From the NCBI GenBank assembly GCA_029246385.1, contig JAQWNG010000030.1:1-60102 (forward strand): a DNA stretch of 60,102 bases. Direction: 5' to 3'. This document shows positions 8,462 to 18,089 of this stretch, one piece after another. This stretch comes from Halioglobus sp. (lineage in GTDB: Bacteria > Pseudomonadota > Gammaproteobacteria > Pseudomonadales > Halieaceae). The position numbers were made by a program, and so were the translations under genes. The notes beneath the pieces were generated by a model that saw nothing but the letters and a program-made list of their open reading frames with translations, was not told where the DNA came from and searched no databases. Numbering within the stretch: the stretch's first letter is position 1; each line of letters begins with the position of its first letter.

Positions 8462-11347
8462 ATGAATATATTGACCACAGGGCTGCCGGCAGTGCTCGCG
8501 CAAGAGGCCCAACGCGTATGGCAGCATATTTTGGAGTCTGCAGGCGAGACGCTGGCCGGCAGGCTAACCGAGGTGTTGGCTGCGGGCCCCGAGGCGCTGC
8601 AACTGCCGCGCGTCTTGGCCTGCAGCCCCTTCGTTGCTGATCTGCTGCGCCGCAAGCCCAAATTATTACTGGATCTGATTATCAGTGGCCAGTTGCAACG
8701 ATCTCTAGGTGACCTTGAGTTTAGTGATGAGTTACATCGCTTGTTGAGCCCTGATGACGCTGAGCTTTTGCCGCTTCTAAGACAATACCGTGCGCGACAT
8801 ATGTTGCGAATTGTGTGGCGAGACTTCAGTCGTCTGGCCGATACCTTGGAGACGATGCGAGAGACTTCGCGGCTAGCCGAGGCGACTATTACAGAGGCCG
8901 TGACGGTGGCTGAGGCCGAACTGGAGAGCCTGTATGGTGCGCCCATAGGGCGACACAGTGGTGAAGTGCAGCAATTGATTGTGTTGGCTATGGGAAAACT
9001 AGGAGCACAAGAGCTGAACGTCTCGTCTGATATTGACTTGATATTTGTATACCCAGAGGGCGGCAACACAAGCAGTGTAGAACATTCTATTAGCAATGAG
9101 GAATTTTTTACTAAGGTGGGGCGTGCAGTGATCAGTGCGCTCGATCAGGTAACGGCTGAGGGTTTTGTGTTTCGGGTGGATATGCGCCTGCGCCCCTACG
9201 GTGAGAGCGGCGCCTTAGTGCATAATTTCGCAGCACTTGAAGATTATTATCAGCATCAGGGACGGGACTGGGAACGCTATGCCATGATTAAGGCGCGGCC
9301 TGTTACTGGCAGCGCCCAGCGGGCCGCGGATTTGATGGATTTGCTGCGCCCATTCATTTACCGCCGCTACGTGGACTTTGGTGCTATAGAAAGTTTGCGC
9401 GGTATGAAGCAGATGATTAGCACTGAAGTCCGTCGCAGAAGTTTGCAGGATAATGTAAAGCTGGGACACGGCGGCATCCGTGAGGTCGAGTTTATCGCGC
9501 AGTGTTTTCAGTTAATCCGCGGCGGACGTGACCGCGGTCTGCAGCAGCGTGAATTGCTTCCGGTGCTGGACGAATGCGCCACCTTGGGCTGCCTGCCGCT
9601 AACGGTCGCGGCGGAATTACGGACCTCCTACCTGTTTCTGCGCGACAGTGAGCACGCTATTCAGGGCTATCAGGATAAGCAGAGTCAAGATTTGCCGCAG
9701 TTGGCACTGCCGCGGGCTGCGCTGGCAGAAGTGATGGGGTACGTTTCATGGGCAGAGTACAAAACAGCTCTGGCGTTGTGTCGTCAGGTGGTGGCCGGAC
9801 ATTTTGCAGCCCTGATTGCAGATCCTGAGCTGGACGCCGATGAGGAAGACGGCGCGTTATCGCTGTGGGGCGCAGGCCCGAGTGAGCAGACGCTATCCGA
9901 TTTGGGCTACCGTCAGGAGTCTGAAACCTACCAGGCATTGCAGGTGTTGCAGCAGAGCCCCCGTGTGGCAACACTGCAAATTCAGGGTCGAAATCGCTTG
10001 CAGCAGTTTATGCCTCAATTATTGCGCGCCTGCGCCGAGATGGCGGACCCAGATTTAGCGTTGCAAAGGGTTCTCCCTTTGGTCAACGCGGTCATGCGTC
10101 GCAGTGTCTACCTTGCAATGCTGCTTGAAAATCCGCCTGCGCTTGTTGATCTTGTGACACTGTGCGGCGCCAGCCCTTGGATTGCCGAGCAAATAGCACA
10201 AACCCCAGTATTGCTTGATGAACTGCTGGATAGGGCGAGCCTTTATACGGCACCTGACAAAGAACTGTTGCGCGATGAGCTGCGTCAACAGGTTGCGCGT
10301 CTGGCGGTGGACGACCTAGAAGCGCAGATGAACGCACTGCGCTATTTCAAGGCGTCGCATGTGTTGCGGGTAGCAGCGAGCGAGCTGGTAGGCCGTTTGC
10401 CGCTGATGCAGGTCAGCGACAAGTTGACTTGGATTGCTGAAGTAATATTAGAGGAAGTCTTGGCCGTTGCTTGGGCGGGTTTGACGCAGAAGTATGGGCA
10501 GCCCTGCCGCGATCACGCTGGCCTGGGGTTCGCGGTTTTTGGCTATGGCAAATTAGGCGGCGTTGAGCTGGGTTATGGCTCGGACCTAGATCTGGTGTTT
10601 ATTTACGATGCCGCCAAAGGCGGGGCAACAAATGGAGAAAACAGTATCGATAATGCGGTGTTTTATACGCGCCTAGGGCAGCGCATGATTCAGATTATCG
10701 AGACGCAGATGACCATGGGGCAGCTGTATGAAGTAGACATGCGACTGCGGCCTTCCGGTGATTCCGGCATGTTGGTATCTACAGTACAGAGCTTCAGCCG
10801 CTACCAGCAGGATTCTGCTTGGACCTGGGAGCATCAGGCTTTGGTGCGGGCGCGTTTTGTCGCGGGCGACTCGAAGGTGGCGTCGGAGGTTGATACCTTG
10901 CGCCGGGCAATTTTATCCGAGCCTCGCGATGAGGCTTTTCTGGCACGAGAAGTGTATGCGATGCGCGAAAAGATGCGTGAGCACTCACTATCAAATGAGC
11001 ACCTGAAAGATGGGGAATTTCACCTAAAACAGGGTGTAGGAGGTATCGTTGATATTGAATTTATGGTGCAATACGCAGTCTTGGCTTGGGCTCATCGCGT
11101 CCCAATACTGACGCGATGGTCTGACAATGTGCGCATACTGGAGGCCTTGGGGCAAGAAGGTTTGTTTGAGCAGCAAGAGTGTGAAGCGCTTATCCAGGCC
11201 TATCTGAGTTATCGCTCCGCTGCCCATCAACTCGCCTTACAACAACAACTAGGAGTCTCTGCTGCGGACAGCTTTATGCAAGAGCGAACTGCAGTCAGCT
11301 CCAAGTGGCAGAAACTATTTGCGTCATATGTAAATGGGGTAACGTAA
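8462..11347 (+). CDS. glnE: bifunctional glutamine synthetase adenylyltransferase/adenylyl-removing enzyme
   Basis: GlnE attaches AMP to, or removes it from, a tyrosine of glutamine synthetase in response to PII, coupling nitrogen status to glutamine synthesis. Two nucleotidyltransferase domains are evident: the first with MGKLGAQELNVSSDIDLIF near residue 180, the second with GYGKLGGVELGYGSDLDLVF near residue 695. The conserved YVDFGAIESLRGMK and KLGHGGIREVEFIAQ segments lie between, and the matching KQGVGGIVDIEFMVQYAVL lies near the C-terminus. The 961 residues match the family. It is followed after 21 bp by ilvE, a neighbourhood also found in pseudomonads. Confidence 0.96.
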   Translation: MNILTTGLPAVLAQEAQRVWQHILESAGETLAGRLTEVLAAGPEALQLPRVLACSPFVADLLRRKPKLLLDLIISGQLQRSLGDLEFSDELHRLLSPDDAELLPLLRQYRARHMLRIVWRDFSRLADTLETMRETSRLAEATITEAVTVAEAELESLYGAPIGRHSGEVQQLIVLAMGKLGAQELNVSSDIDLIFVYPEGGNTSSVEHSISNEEFFTKVGRAVISALDQVTAEGFVFRVDMRLRPYGESGALVHNFAALEDYYQHQGRDWERYAMIKARPVTGSAQRAADLMDLLRPFIYRRYVDFGAIESLRGMKQMISTEVRRRSLQDNVKLGHGGIREVEFIAQCFQLIRGGRDRGLQQRELLPVLDECATLGCLPLTVAAELRTSYLFLRDSEHAIQGYQDKQSQDLPQLALPRAALAEVMGYVSWAEYKTALALCRQVVAGHFAALIADPELDADEEDGALSLWGAGPSEQTLSDLGYRQESETYQALQVLQQSPRVATLQIQGRNRLQQFMPQLLRACAEMADPDLALQRVLPLVNAVMRRSVYLAMLLENPPALVDLVTLCGASPWIAEQIAQTPVLLDELLDRASLYTAPDKELLRDELRQQVARLAVDDLEAQMNALRYFKASHVLRVAASELVGRLPLMQVSDKLTWIAEVILEEVLAVAWAGLTQKYGQPCRDHAGLGFAVFGYGKLGGVELGYGSDLDLVFIYDAAKGGATNGENSIDNAVFYTRLGQRMIQIIETQMTMGQLYEVDMRLRPSGDSGMLVSTVQSFSRYQQDSAWTWEHQALVRARFVAGDSKVASEVDTLRRAILSEPRDEAFLAREVYAMREKMREHSLSNEHLKDGEFHLKQGVGGIVDIEFMVQYAVLAWAHRVPILTRWSDNVRILEALGQEGLFEQQECEALIQAYLSYRSAAHQLALQQQLGVSAADSFMQERTAVSSKWQKLFASYVNGVT

Positions 11348-11368
11348 AAAATTAACAGGAGTGATGCG

Positions 11369-12295
11369 ATGAGTTTGGCCGATCGTGATGGTCTTATCTG
11401 GATGGATGGAGAGATGGTTCCTTGGCGTGAGGCCAAGGTGCATGTGCTAACCCACACGTTCCACTATGGTCTAGGTGTTTTCGAAGGGGTGCGAGCTTAT
11501 AAGACAAAGGCCCAGGGTACCTGCATATTTCGTTTGCAGGAGCATACTGATCGGTTATTTAACTCGGCGCATATTCTGCGCATGGCGATGCCATTTGATA
11601 AGGAAACGCTGCTTCAAGCGCAGAAAGACGTGGTGCGATTGAATGGGCTTGAAGAAGGCTACCTGCGCCCCATGTGTTTTTATGGCTCCGAGGGTATGGG
11701 GCTGCGCGCAGACACGCTGGAGACACATGTGATGATTGCCGCTTGGGAGTGGCCCTCTTATATGGATCCTGAGGCTAGAGATCGTGGTATCAAGGTGCGC
11801 ACGTCGTCTTTCACGCGGCATCACGTCAACATATCAATGTGCAAGGCCAAGGCCAACGGCAATTACATTAACTCTATGCTAGCGCTGCGCGAGGCCCTCG
11901 ACAGTGGTGCAGAAGAGGCACTGCTACTGGATAATGAAGGCTATGTTGCCGAGGGCAGCGGGGAAAACTTCTTTCTTGTGCGCGGTGATAAGATTTACAC
12001 ACCAGAGCTGACCTCTTGTCTGGAAGGGATTACCCGGGATGCCATATTTGTATTGGCCGCGGAGATGGGCTACCAAGTGTGCGAAAAACGTATCACCCGA
12101 GACGAGGTTTACGTTGCCGACGAGGCCTTCTTTACCGGAACGGCCGCTGAAGTGGTTCCCATCCGTGAACTCGATGGCCGCACTATTGGTAATGGCGGCC
12201 GTGGTCCTTTGACAGAGAAACTACAGGCTATGTATTTTGATTCGGTGCGAGGCAATCGAAGCGAAAATCGCCATTGGCTGGCGCCGGTGGCCTGA
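11369..12295 (+). CDS. ilvE: branched-chain amino acid aminotransferase
   Basis: IlvE is a PLP-dependent fold-type IV transaminase that performs the last step of leucine, isoleucine and valine synthesis. Recognisable parts are the N-terminal DRDGLIWMDGEMVPWREAKV, the substrate segment HTFHYGLGVFEGVRAY, the PLP-lysine region CKAKANGNYINSMLA, the signature EALLLDNEGYVAEGSGENFF and the phosphate-binding GTAAEVVPIREL. The 308 residues are as expected. AGGAG lies about seven bases before the ATG. Confidence 0.95.
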   Translation: MSLADRDGLIWMDGEMVPWREAKVHVLTHTFHYGLGVFEGVRAYKTKAQGTCIFRLQEHTDRLFNSAHILRMAMPFDKETLLQAQKDVVRLNGLEEGYLRPMCFYGSEGMGLRADTLETHVMIAAWEWPSYMDPEARDRGIKVRTSSFTRHHVNISMCKAKANGNYINSMLALREALDSGAEEALLLDNEGYVAEGSGENFFLVRGDKIYTPELTSCLEGITRDAIFVLAAEMGYQVCEKRITRDEVYVADEAFFTGTAAEVVPIRELDGRTIGNGGRGPLTEKLQAMYFDSVRGNRSENRHWLAPVA

Positions 12296-12359
12296 TTTTG
12301 GGCGTGCTGTGTTCGATACTTGTTGGTACAGGGTTGCCTCTGCAGATAGAGAGTAAAGC

Positions 12360-13241
12360 GTGACGCAAAAAGTACTGGTGGTCGGCGCTGGCGGGCAGTT
12401 AGGGCAAGAACTGCAGCGCACCTCAGGCCCGGCTATCGAATGCCTGCCGCGGACACGAACGCAGCTTGATATAACCGATCGGACCGCTGTGGCGCAGTGC
12501 TTTGCGTCTGTCGAGCCGCACCTAGTGATTAATGGCGCCGCCTATACCGCAGTCGATAAGGCTGAATCGGATGCTGATGCCGCCCAATGCGGAAACGTTG
12601 TAGGGCCTCTCGCCTTGGCGCAGGCATGCGCTCAGCAGGGGGTGAAGTTAATCCACCTGTCTACCGACTTCGTCTTCGATGGGCGTGCGTCTCAGCCTTA
12701 TAAGCCTGACGCGCCGACCAGTCCATTGGGCGAGTATGGACGCAGCAAGCGAGCTGGAGAGCTTGCGGTGCAAAGCGCACTGCCTCAGGCTGTTATTCTT
12801 CGCACTGGCTGGGTGTATTCAAGTTATGGCAGCAATTTCGTCAAAACCATGCTGCGCCTGATGCAGGAAAAAGATGATCTTGCTGTGGTGGCTGATCAGA
12901 TCGGCACGCCAACTTGGGCGCAGGGGCTGGCCGAAGCCGTCTGGGGTTTCGCTGCTCGGCCTCAATTATCGGGCATCTATCATTGGAGCGATGTTGGTGT
13001 TTGCAGTTGGTATGACTTTGCTGTCGCTGTCTGTGAGGAGGCACTTGCACTAGGGTTGCTGGTGAGGCCGGTCAATATTCGGCCTATCTTGGCAACAGAG
13101 TATCCCACGCCAGCGCCTCGTCCCGCTTATAGTGTGCTGGATAAGACCAGTAGCTGGCGCGATCTTGCCGTGGCAGGTGTCCACTGGCGGCAACAATTGC
13201 GGGCGATGCTCGAAGACTATAAAGGGCTACAACATGGATAA
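12360..13241 (+). CDS. rfbD: dTDP-4-dehydrorhamnose reductase
   Basis: RfbD/RmlD reduces dTDP-4-keto-L-rhamnose to dTDP-L-rhamnose with NAD(P)H, the last step of the pathway. This is an extended short-chain dehydrogenase: the nucleotide motif GAGGQLGQEL is at the start, NGAAYTAVDKAESD follows, and the catalytic YGRSKRAGE holds the Tyr-xxx-Lys pair. LSTDFVFDGRASQPY is the family segment. The start is GTG at 12360. The stop overlaps the start of rfbB by eight bases, so the two are translationally coupled. Confidence 0.95.
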   Translation: MTQKVLVVGAGGQLGQELQRTSGPAIECLPRTRTQLDITDRTAVAQCFASVEPHLVINGAAYTAVDKAESDADAAQCGNVVGPLALAQACAQQGVKLIHLSTDFVFDGRASQPYKPDAPTSPLGEYGRSKRAGELAVQSALPQAVILRTGWVYSSYGSNFVKTMLRLMQEKDDLAVVADQIGTPTWAQGLAEAVWGFAARPQLSGIYHWSDVGVCSWYDFAVAVCEEALALGLLVRPVNIRPILATEYPTPAPRPAYSVLDKTSSWRDLAVAGVHWRQQLRAMLEDYKGLQHG

Positions 13242-14301
13242 ATCTCTATTGGTGACGGGGGCTGCAGGATTTATTGGGGCTAACTTTGTCCACCACTGGA
13301 TGCGTAATCACCCCGAGGACAGCGTGGTCGCCTATGATGCCCTTACCTATGCCGGTAATCAGGCTAACCTTGATGGGTTGCGGGATAACAGGAAGTTCAG
13401 TTTTGTACACGCAGATATCTGCGACGATGATCGAGTGTTGCAAACGCTGCGCGCGCACAATATTGATACTTTGGTGCATTTTGCTGCTGAGAGCCATGTG
13501 GACCGATCGATCACTGGGCCTGATGCGTTTATTGAAACCAATGTCATCGGCACGCATTGCCTGCTCAAGGCCGCGCGCGAACACTGGCTGACCGCGGGCG
13601 AGTCGCGGCCGCACCGTTTCCACCATGTGTCCACAGATGAGGTCTATGGCTCACTCAATGCTGACGCACCGGGTTTTCACGAACACCAAAAATACGAGCC
13701 TAATTCACCTTATTCAGCGAGTAAAGCGGCTTCCGATCATCTCGTGCGAGCTTACCATCACACCTACGGACTGCAGGTTAGTACCAGCAACTGTTCCAAT
13801 AACTATGGCCCTTACCATTTTCCGGAAAAGTTGATTCCTCTGTGCATTACAAACATTCTGCGCGGGCGGCCACTGCCGGTTTACGGTGACGGCAGTAACA
13901 TCCGTGACTGGTTGTATGTCGAGGATCACTGTCGCGGCATAGAGCTGGTACTGCAACGTGGTCAGGTCGGTGAGACCTACAATATTGGCGGCAATAATGA
14001 GTGGAATAACCTAGATATCGTGCACTTACTGTGTGATCAGATGGATGCGCGCTTTGTTACAGATCCGTCATTGGCGCAACATTTTCCTGACGCACCAGGT
14101 GCCAATAGCAGCAGTGCGCGTGAATTGATTGTATTCGTAGAAGACAGGGCGGGTCATGATTGGCGCTACGCTATTGATGCGGGCAGAATCAGTCGAGAGC
14201 TGGGGTATGTGCCTCATGAAAGTTTTGAAACCGGTTTACAGCGCACGTTAGACTGGTATCTGTCCAATGAGTCTTGGTGGACGCCCCTGCTTGCTGTCTG
14301 A
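13234..14301 (+). CDS. rfbB: dTDP-glucose 4,6-dehydratase
   Basis: RfbB/RmlB converts dTDP-glucose to dTDP-4-keto-6-deoxyglucose using bound NAD+. The motifs are VTGAAGFIGANFVHHW (nucleotide binding), VSTDEVYGSL (the Thr-Asp-Glu catalytic set) and YSASKAASDHLVRAY (Tyr-xxx-Lys). The conserved NNYGPYHFPEKLIPL and DWLYVEDHCRGIELVL are present. ATG 13234 begins right at the Rossmann strand; the same frame is open further upstream inside rfbD but that extension is not credible. The 355 residues fit. Confidence 0.96.
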   Translation: MDKSLLVTGAAGFIGANFVHHWMRNHPEDSVVAYDALTYAGNQANLDGLRDNRKFSFVHADICDDDRVLQTLRAHNIDTLVHFAAESHVDRSITGPDAFIETNVIGTHCLLKAAREHWLTAGESRPHRFHHVSTDEVYGSLNADAPGFHEHQKYEPNSPYSASKAASDHLVRAYHHTYGLQVSTSNCSNNYGPYHFPEKLIPLCITNILRGRPLPVYGDGSNIRDWLYVEDHCRGIELVLQRGQVGETYNIGGNNEWNNLDIVHLLCDQMDARFVTDPSLAQHFPDAPGANSSSARELIVFVEDRAGHDWRYAIDAGRISRELGYVPHESFETGLQRTLDWYLSNESWWTPLLAV

Positions 14302-14373
14302 GCGGTGAACCTGTCGGTGACTCTCTGGCTTACTATGACGCAGCACACGCGTTAAGTCGCGATGCAATAATCG

Positions 14374-14922
14374 TTAGCTGAAAAGGGGTGTATTGTTCCA
14401 GCTGAGTCCCTTGTCATCCTTGGCTGATAATTGCGGCATCTCTTTGGCTGGTAACGGCCACTGGACGCCCACCGTGGGATCATCCCAGGCCAAAACCTGC
14501 TCACTAGCAGGATGGTAAATATCGGTGCATTTGTACATAAAATCGGCGTACTTTGAGGTGACATAGAAGCCATGGGCAAACCCCGGTGGAACCCAGAGCA
14601 TTTGCGGATTTTCTGCGTTGAGGCTCGCCCCGAACCACTGCCCAAGCGTAGTGGAACTGCTTCTGAGGTCTACGACGACATCGAATATCTCACCGGATGT
14701 CACGCGCACTAGTTTGCCTTGGGTATGTTCAGTCTGAAAGTGCAGACCTCTTAAGGTGCCATAAACTGAACGGCTGTGGTTATCTTGCATAAAATTGAAG
14801 TCGAATCCGGCCTCGCGGAACGTCTCAACATTCCATGTTTCCATAAAAAATCCCCGTTGGTCGCCAAAGACCGTCGGCTCGATTAGGTAGACGTCCTGCA
14901 GCGGTGTTTTAACAAAATTCAT
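14374..14922 (-). CDS. rfbC: dTDP-4-dehydrorhamnose 3,5-epimerase
   Basis: RfbC/RmlC is a cupin-fold epimerase that inverts C3 and C5 of dTDP-4-keto-6-deoxyglucose. The typical core is visible: [20 protein letters not shown] with the catalytic His, [11 protein letters not shown], and [13 protein letters not shown]. The 182 residues are normal. Its start overlaps the end of rfbA by four bases (ATGA). It converges on rfbB with a 72-bp gap that shows no strong terminator. Confidence 0.95.
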   Translation of the reverse strand: MNFVKTPLQDVYLIEPTVFGDQRGFFMETWNVETFREAGFDFNFMQDNHSRSVYGTLRGLHFQTEHTQGKLVRVTSGEIFDVVVDLRSSSTTLGQWFGASLNAENPQMLWVPPGFAHGFYVTSKYADFMYKCTDIYHPASEQVLAWDDPTVGVQWPLPAKEMPQLSAKDDKGLSWNNTPLFS

Positions 14923-15818
14923 ACGAAGACGGTTCCATTTTCCTTGGTAAGACCTTTTAGATAGAGGCCATAGCCACTTTTTTCCAGTGGTTTGGCCAGC
15001 GCTAGCAGTTGGTCTGCGCTGATATATCCTTTGCGATAAGCCACTTCTTCGGGGCAGGAAATCTTCAACCCTTGACGCTCTTCAACCACACGGATGAAGT
15101 TGGCGGCATCGAGAAGGGAGTTATGCGTGCCGGTATCGAGCCAGGCGGTACCGCGGCTCATGACTTCTACCCGCAGGTCGCCACGTTTGAGATAAGCGCT
15201 ATTGATATCGGTAATTTCTAGTTCACCTCGAGGTGAAGGGCGCACGTTTTTGGCGATATCGACGACATCGTTATCGTAGAAGTACAGGCCTGTTACAGCG
15301 TAATGTGACTGTGGGTTGGTTGGTTTTTCTTCAATACTTTGGGCCACGCCATTGGCGTCAAAACTGACGACGCCATAACGCTCTGGGTCTTGCACATAAT
15401 AAGCGAATACGGAAGCCCCAGTGTCCCGGTTCGCAGCATGGCTCAATGTTTGAGAGAAGCCTCCACCGTAGAAGATATTGTCACCAAGCACCAAGCTCGC
15501 TGGTGACTTGCCAATAAAGGTCTCTCCTAGAATAAATGCTTGGGCCAATCCGTCTGGGCTGGGCTGCACCGCGTAGTTGATATTGATTCCCCAGCTGGCG
15601 CCATCGCCAAGCAGTTCGCTGAAGGCCAACTGGTCTCGTGGTGTCGTTATGATCAGAATATCACGGATGCCTGCCAGCATCAGGGTAGCTAGGGGGTAGT
15701 AAATCATGGGTTTGTCGTAGATAGGCATCAGTTGCTTGCTGACGGTGCTCGTCAACGGTTGCAGCCGAGTACCTGACCCGCCCGCGAGAATGATGCCTTT
15801 ATAAGGCAAAGTTGCCAT
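14919..15818 (-). CDS. rfbA: glucose-1-phosphate thymidylyltransferase
   Basis: RfbA/RmlA makes dTDP-glucose from glucose-1-phosphate and dTTP. The signature [16 protein letters not shown] is at the N-terminus, followed by [32 protein letters not shown] and [13 protein letters not shown]. The 299 residues match the family. It is the first gene of the minus-strand pair rfbA-rfbC. The divergent region to the glycosyltransferase upstream is about 340 bp if that gene starts at 16160. Confidence 0.96.
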   Translation of the reverse strand: MATLPYKGIILAGGSGTRLQPLTSTVSKQLMPIYDKPMIYYPLATLMLAGIRDILIITTPRDQLAFSELLGDGASWGININYAVQPSPDGLAQAFILGETFIGKSPASLVLGDNIFYGGGFSQTLSHAANRDTGASVFAYYVQDPERYGVVSFDANGVAQSIEEKPTNPQSHYAVTGLYFYDNDVVDIAKNVRPSPRGELEITDINSAYLKRGDLRVEVMSRGTAWLDTGTHNSLLDAANFIRVVEERQGLKISCPEEVAYRKGYISADQLLALAKPLEKSGYGLYLKGLTKENGTVFV

Positions 15819-15949
15819 TGATTGGGTTCCTACTACAGAAAATCGCGCATTATAGGCGTAAAACCGGGTCGCTGGCCAATGCTAGGGGCCTTAAGGCGGT
15901 GCTTCGGTGCATCAGGGCTGGATTTTTAACCAGTAGGTGATTAAAATCT

Positions 15950-15968
15950 AGCCCCTTTTTGGGGGGCT
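15950..15968. promoter_or_regulatory. G/C hairpin upstream of the glycosyltransferase gene
   Basis: The stretch reads AGCCCC, then TTTTTGG, then GGGGCT, giving a 6-bp stem with a 7-base loop. It lies in the intergenic region 15819-16159 between rfbA (minus) and the glycosyltransferase (plus). It overlaps the earliest in-frame TTG (15959), which argues against initiation there. It could be an operator or an attenuator; I cannot tell which. Apart from it and a TATAGG-like hexamer I see nothing specific in this stretch. Confidence 0.35.
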
Positions 15969-16159
15969 TCTGGAAAATTAGCGTCATTACCGGGTACTGG
16001 CGTTCTCAAGCCACCGAAGATGCTCGCGTAGTCACGGTCGCTTTAACTCGTCATCATAATGAGGACGCCATTATCTGGCATCAAGGTACAGAGCCGGCAG
16101 GCATAGCAATTGCCGATGGAGCAACGGTTCCCGCGAAAGCGACGGGGCTGGGCGGCCCA

Positions 16160-17386
16160 TTGCGTATCGCGCTGCTTGGTTATCGGAGTCAGCCTCATGC
16201 AGGTGGGCAAGGCGTGTATATGCGCTACCTGAGCAAGGCGCTGGTTGAAGCAGGTCATACCGTTGACGTCATTTCTGGCCCGCCCTACCCCCATTTGGAT
16301 CCGCGCGTTCGCCTGATAAAACTTCCCAGTCTAGACTTGTTCGAAAATGGACTCACGTCTTTGCGTCCGCATCATCTGAAGTCTATGAGTAATATTATCG
16401 AGTGGCTTAGTCAATTGACCGGGGGCTTTGCTGAGCCGCAAACGTTTGGGCGCCGCGCGGCAAAATATTTGCGTCAGCACGGCTATCATTACGATCTGAT
16501 TCACGATAATCAGAGCCTGAGCTACGGCATGCTGCAAATTCAAGATATGGGCCTGCCGTTGGTGACCACGGTGCACCACCCCATTACTAGCGATTTACGT
16601 ATAGCGCTGGCTGCCGCTCGCGGATTTAGAGAGCGACTATTTATTCGGCGCTGGCACTTTTTTTTGAATATGCAGCAAAAAGTGATTAAGCAGTTACATA
16701 ATATTGTGACGGTGTCAGATTGCTCGCGCCAGGATATCGCCCGAGATTTTGGTTTACAGCCGGCGGGCATTAGCCTTGCGTACAATGGTATTGATATCGA
16801 CACATTCAAACCTTTGCCGGATGTGGTGCGTAATCCGTTGCGCCTGATGGCGACTTGCTCTGCAGATGCTCCACTCAAGGGCCTGCGTTATTTACTGCAC
16901 GCCTATGCCAAGCTGCTTGAGCGGTATCCCGATCTAGAGTTGCTGCTGGTGAGCAAGCCCAACCCTGGTGGCCAGACGGAAAGATTGGTTCACCGTTTGG
17001 GCCTGGCGGACAAGGTGCAATTTGTTAAAGGCATTAGCACTGAGCAAATGGTGCATTATTATGCTGAGGCTGCGATTGCAATAGTGCCGTCAGTCTATGA
17101 GGGCTTTGGTCTGCCCGCAGGTGAGGCTATGGCGTGCGGTGTCCCGGTGGTGTCGACTGATGGTGGCGCGTTACCGGAAGTGGTAGGCGATGCCGGCGTT
17201 ATCGTGCCAGTAAAAAATGTCGATGCTCTGGTCGCAGCAATCGATACCTTACTACAGGACCCGAAGGCCCGCGCTGAGTTGGGTGCCCGAGGCAAGCAGC
17301 GCATTGAGGAGAATTTTTGCTGGCAGGTCTGTGCCAGGCAGATGACAGACTATTACAACGAGGTATTGGCCCGTGAAGACGGTTGA
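16160..17386 (+). CDS. glycosyltransferase family 4 (GT-B fold)
   Basis: This is a retaining GT4 glycosyltransferase of the GT-B fold, predicted to be cytoplasmic or peripheral to the inner membrane. The N-terminal domain opens with MRIALLGYRSQPHAGGQGVY, where the GGQG loop binds the donor or acceptor. The C-terminal domain carries EGFGLPAGEAMACGVPVVS, the E-x7-E motif, then a GGALPEVVGDAG donor loop. I favour TTG at 16160 because this family starts at the first beta strand; the frame is open from 15941 with a TTG at 15959, which would add 67 residues of no recognisable type. It overlaps the next gene by 14 bp. Substrate unknown. Confidence 0.88.
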   Translation: MRIALLGYRSQPHAGGQGVYMRYLSKALVEAGHTVDVISGPPYPHLDPRVRLIKLPSLDLFENGLTSLRPHHLKSMSNIIEWLSQLTGGFAEPQTFGRRAAKYLRQHGYHYDLIHDNQSLSYGMLQIQDMGLPLVTTVHHPITSDLRIALAAARGFRERLFIRRWHFFLNMQQKVIKQLHNIVTVSDCSRQDIARDFGLQPAGISLAYNGIDIDTFKPLPDVVRNPLRLMATCSADAPLKGLRYLLHAYAKLLERYPDLELLLVSKPNPGGQTERLVHRLGLADKVQFVKGISTEQMVHYYAEAAIAIVPSVYEGFGLPAGEAMACGVPVVSTDGGALPEVVGDAGVIVPVKNVDALVAAIDTLLQDPKARAELGARGKQRIEENFCWQVCARQMTDYYNEVLAREDG

Positions 17387-18089
17387 CTTCGTTCGCCTGC
17401 CCCTCAAGCCGAACGATATCGTTCTAGATCTCGGGTGTGGCGAGGGTCGTCATGTTATATCCGCTTACCTCGAGGCCGATGTGCAGTCCGTCGGCGTGGA
17501 TCTGTCCCTAGATGATCTGAAGATAACCCGTGAACGGTTTGTCGCCTTTGATGAGCCTGAAAATGGCGCTAAATCTTTTGGTCTGTCTTCTGCAAGCGCA
17601 CTAGAGTTGCCCTTCACCGACAATACCTTTGACAAAATTATTTGTAGCGAGGTGTTAGAGCACATCCCAGATTATCACCGTGCACTGGTTGAAATAGAGC
17701 GGGTGCTTAAGCCCGGTGGCCTTTTTTGCGCCAGCGTTCCACGCCGGTGGCCGGAGCAGATTTGTTGGGCGCTCAGTGAGGGCTACTATAATGTGCCTGG
17801 TGGTCATCTGCGTATTTTTCGCAGTAACGAACTGCGAGAGGAAATTGAACAACTAGGGTTCAAACATTATCACCACCATTGGGCGCATGCGTTGCACGTG
17901 CCCTTGTGGTGGCTAAAGTGCCTGTTTTGGGAAAACAGGGATACAAACTGGCTGGTCACTCAATACCATCGTTTTTTGGTATGGGACTTAATGGAAAATC
18001 CAGCGCTAACTCGGATACTGGAGAAATGCATGAACCCGTTTATGGGTAAAAGTGTCGTGATGTATTTTCGCAAGGATGCCAAATCATGA
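17373..18089 (+). CDS. class I SAM-dependent methyltransferase
   Basis: This 238-residue methyltransferase has motif I IVLDLGCGEGRHVISAY near the start, an acidic post-I residue (SVGVDLSL) and ICSEVLEHIPDYHRALVEIE, typical of Methyltransf_11 proteins acting on small molecules or lipids. Its GTG start lies inside the preceding glycosyltransferase gene and its stop overlaps the next ATG (ATGA), so the three genes form one tightly coupled operon. The acceptor is not evident; lying between a glycosyltransferase and a terpene-cyclase-like protein it may act on a glycosylated lipid, which is inference. Confidence 0.9.
   Translation: MKTVDFVRLPLKPNDIVLDLGCGEGRHVISAYLEADVQSVGVDLSLDDLKITRERFVAFDEPENGAKSFGLSSASALELPFTDNTFDKIICSEVLEHIPDYHRALVEIERVLKPGGLFCASVPRRWPEQICWALSEGYYNVPGGHLRIFRSNELREEIEQLGFKHYHHHWAHALHVPLWWLKCLFWENRDTNWLVTQYHRFLVWDLMENPALTRILEKCMNPFMGKSVVMYFRKDAKS

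Noticed and set aside
8092-9096. 334-codon frame on the minus strand
   Set aside because: It lies antisense across the end of the PulE-type gene and the start of glnE, both strongly supported. Composition (Ser, Arg, Cys rich) is that of an antisense shadow.
15959-16159. Sixty-seven-residue N-terminal extension of the glycosyltransferase
   Set aside because: The TTG at 15959 lies in a hairpin and the extension matches nothing; the GT4 fold begins at 16160. It cannot be fully excluded because the frame is open.
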